A stretch of DNA of 64,000 nt. It comes from Sulfitobacter maritimus. Its GTDB lineage: Bacteria; Pseudomonadota; Alphaproteobacteria; Rhodobacterales; Rhodobacteraceae. The translations under genes were made by a program, and so were the position numbers. Location of the stretch: positions 62,001-126,000 of the forward strand of contig NZ_JABVBB010000038.1 in assembly GCF_013346665.1 (NCBI RefSeq), read 5' to 3'. Below, one piece after another: positions 62,382 to 64,000 of this stretch (the stretch's first letter is position 1; every line of letters begins with the position of its first letter). The notes under the pieces were generated by a model. The model searched no databases and had not been told where the DNA came from. It was given only the letters and a program-made list of their open reading frames with translations.

Positions 62382-62879
62382 TCAGCCGTTTGCCTTGCGG
62401 GCCTTGCGCAACAGCATGTCGCGCTTTGTTTTGCTGAGGTTGTCGAAATACATCTTGCCCGCCAGATGGTCGATCTGGTGCTGCACGCTCACGGCTTCAA
62501 GCCCAACAAAATCACGCTCGACCTCCGCGCCCGTCTCATCAAGGAACCGCACCTTCACCCCACGTGGGCGACGGATCACAGCACTAAATCCGGGCAGGTT
62601 GGGGCTGGCTTCTTCGTAAGGGTGCAGCACGGCAGAGGCGTCGACGATGACCGGGTTCGCCAGCCGGATGCGCTTGTTGCGCGCCTTGGAAGCATCAACC
62701 ACGGCGACCTGCAACATCACGCCAATCTGCGGCGCGGCAAGGCCGACGCCGGGCATCGCGTCCATCGTTTCGATCATGTCATCCCAAAGGGTGCGGATTT
62801 CGTCCGTCACCGCCTCAATGGGTGCTGCGGGGCTGCGCAAGCGTTTGTCGGGCCAAGGGACATAGCGGCGTAGGGTCAT
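62382..62879 (-). CDS. Peptide deformylase paralog without the metal-binding motifs, probably catalytically inactive
   Basis: The 165-residue deformylase fold keeps motif 1 ([10 protein letters not shown]) but loses the others. The EGCLS motif that holds the metal-ligand cysteine reads [10 protein letters not shown], with no cysteine, and HExxH reads HQIDH, with glutamine for the catalytic glutamate. Typical PDF activity is therefore not expected. It overlaps the start of the middle paralog's stop by four bases (ATGA), so the three def genes are coupled. It could be a regulatory subunit or have another role. Confidence 0.85.
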   Translation of the reverse strand: MTLRRYVPWPDKRLRSPAAPIEAVTDEIRTLWDDMIETMDAMPGVGLAAPQIGVMLQVAVVDASKARNKRIRLANPVIVDASAVLHPYEEASPNLPGFSAVIRRPRGVKVRFLDETGAEVERDFVGLEAVSVQHQIDHLAGKMYFDNLSKTKRDMLLRKARKANG

Positions 62880-63373
62880 TGGGCGTTAAACTCCGCAATC
62901 TTGGCGGCGCGGGTGTCCGCGTCCAGATGATCGAAGGTCACCACGCCATCAAGGTGATCCATCTCATGCTGCGCGATCAGCGCGGCGGCACCCTCAAGGC
63001 TTTGCACATAACGGCCGCCGTTTACCCCGGTCCAGACCATCTGCACCTGCGACGGGCGCGAAATGTCGGTGCTGATACCGGGGATGCTGAGGCAGCCTTC
63101 GGTATTGGTGACGCGCTCTTCGCCGATCTCCTGAAACATCGGGTTGATACAGACCAGCGGGTCGGACTTACCCTCTTTCCAGCTCGCGTCCATCACGAAA
63201 ATCCGCAACATCGCCCCGACCTGCGGCCCGGCGAGACCTCGGCCCGGCGCGGCATACATGGTTTCCAGCATCTCAGCAGCAAGCTGCTTAATCTTTGGCG
63301 TGATCTCTTCAATCGGCGCACAGATCTCAGCCAGACGCGGATCGGGCCAACGGACGATCTCCAGAACGCTCAT
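62876..63373 (-). CDS. def: Peptide deformylase (middle paralog)
   Basis: This enzyme removes the formyl group from nascent N-terminal Met. It has 165 residues with the metal motif EGCLSIPG and HEMDHLDG intact. Motif 1 reads GRGLAGPQVG, where the usual GxGLAAPQ has Ala instead of the second Gly, a mild deviation. Probably active. It is coupled by four-base overlaps to both neighbouring deformylase genes. Confidence 0.92.
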   Translation of the reverse strand: MSVLEIVRWPDPRLAEICAPIEEITPKIKQLAAEMLETMYAAPGRGLAGPQVGAMLRIFVMDASWKEGKSDPLVCINPMFQEIGEERVTNTEGCLSIPGISTDISRPSQVQMVWTGVNGGRYVQSLEGAAALIAQHEMDHLDGVVTFDHLDADTRAAKIAEFNAQ

Positions 63374-63897
63374 CCTCGGGCCAACTCGCGTTTCAGCTTC
63401 ACCATTTTGCGGGTGATCATCTGACGTTTCAGCGGTTTGAGGTAGTCGATAAAGAGCTTCCCATCGAGGTGGTCGATCTCATGCTGAACACAGGTCGCCC
63501 AAAGCCCATCAAAGGCCTCCTGCTGCTCGTTCCCATCCCGGTCCAGCCAGCGGACTTCAACTTCCGCCGGGCGGGTCACATCGGCGAATTGCTCGGGGAT
63601 GCTCAGGCAGCCTTCCTCATAGGTGTTCAGCTCCTCCGATGCGGCCACGATCTCGGGGTTGAACATCAAGAGCGGGCGCGGTGCCTCGCGCTCTTCCTTG
63701 ACACAATCCAGCACAATCACGCGGCTCAGCACACCGACCTGCGGCGCGGCAAGGCCGATGCCCGGCGCGTCATACATGGTGGCCAGCATGTCATCGCCCA
63801 ACACGCGCAACTCGTCGCTGAGGTCAGCGACAGGGGCTGCGGTTTTCTTGAGCCGTGGGTCGGGGTGCAAAAGGATTGGGCGTTTCATCCCGATCAT
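63370..63897 (-). CDS. def: Peptide deformylase (canonical copy)
   Basis: This is the main deformylase by sequence, with 175 residues. All three motifs are intact: GIGLAAPQVG, EGCLSIPEQ and QHEIDHLDG. The start is MIGMKRPILLHPDP at 63897, with the internal ATG at 63888 also possible. It is the first gene of the def-def-def-fmt cluster as transcribed, followed by coupled paralogs. Confidence 0.95.
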   Translation of the reverse strand: MIGMKRPILLHPDPRLKKTAAPVADLSDELRVLGDDMLATMYDAPGIGLAAPQVGVLSRVIVLDCVKEEREAPRPLLMFNPEIVAASEELNTYEEGCLSIPEQFADVTRPAEVEVRWLDRDGNEQQEAFDGLWATCVQHEIDHLDGKLFIDYLKPLKRQMITRKMVKLKRELARG

Positions 63898-63984
63898 TTA
63901 GGCCATGCCCGTGCATCGCGCAACCGGGGGCTTGCAGCGCCTGCGGCAGCCGTTAGCTTGGCTGCAACATCAGGAGTGATCAGC

Positions 63985-64000
63985 ATGAGTTTTGACGAGA
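63985..64000 (+). CDS. Start of a gene cut by the window edge
   Basis: An ATG (codons for MSFDE) preceded by AGGAG with 9-12 bp spacing opens a frame at the right edge, divergent from def. Only five codons are visible, so no product can be named. Confidence 0.5.

Overview
The window looks like a chromosomal segment of a marine alphaproteobacterium of the Rhodobacteraceae (Roseobacter clade, Sulfitobacter-like). The base composition is GC-rich. Clade markers include a DUF1013/TrcR regulator, ethylmalonyl-CoA pathway enzymes (Mcl1, Mcd), a solo Hint-domain protein, three tandem peptide deformylases, a GC-rich intergenic palindrome, and the rpoZ-rsh-pdxJ-acpS-lepB-rnc-era-recO housekeeping order. 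The genus is an inference. There is no rRNA operon, CRISPR array, prophage or intact insertion sequence.

Layout. 1-4.6 kb: a truncated YejA-type peptide-binding protein, a membrane-anchored cytochrome c, prephenate dehydratase, a START-like protein and NudC. 4.7-9.3 kb: SRP RNA, a zinc metallopeptidase, then dnaX-ybaB-recR. 9.3-14.6 kb: an ornithine/lysine decarboxylase with a structured leader that may be a speF-type RNA, a membrane EEP hydrolase, trcR, RNase T2 and a quinone oxidoreductase. 14.7-19 kb: an acyl-CoA ligase/thiolase pair facing the biotin ECF transporter genes bioMNY. 19-24.5 kb: COQ9, rpsU, a structured intergenic element, an Lrp-type regulator divergent from alanine dehydrogenase, mscL and a GAF histidine kinase. 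24.5-28.4 kb: pheS and pheT split by an AT-rich membrane-protein gene. 28.6-35 kb: a DJ-1 family protein, a Hint protein, rpmI-rplT, and pyk with a perfect 20-bp operator-like palindrome.

35-40.2 kb: a dgcN-dgcA-aminotransferase operon, probably for D-glutamate/D-amino acid catabolism, divergent from mcl1, followed by accA. 40.2-45 kb: GNAT, GntR, pabB, a SprT-like protease, and a tRNA-Ala whose 3' end is duplicated 112 bp downstream, a scar-like attachment site. 45-47.6 kb: a TauE/SafE exporter divergent from mcd. 48-57.5 kb: the long housekeeping run on the minus strand. 57.7-61.4 kb: an NYN-domain protein, a LuxR-type solo regulator with an unusual hairpin-rich leader, ispH, rnhA and a TRIC-like channel. 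61.4-63.9 kb: def-def-def-fmt, in which the third deformylase has lost catalytic residues.

How the genes connect. Mcl1 and Mcd belong to the same acetyl-CoA assimilation route and carry an identical 15-bp upstream sequence. The ligase/thiolase next to bioMNY repeats a linkage known from the Bacillus yhfUTS biotin cluster. DgcN, DgcA and the D-amino acid aminotransferase form a tight operon. No obviously new multi-gene system is present. The most original signals are non-coding (20181-20361, 58295-58456, 38016-38054 with 45854-45868, 33408-33427, 44705-44846) and catalytically altered paralogs (the thiolase at 15954 and the deformylase at 62382).
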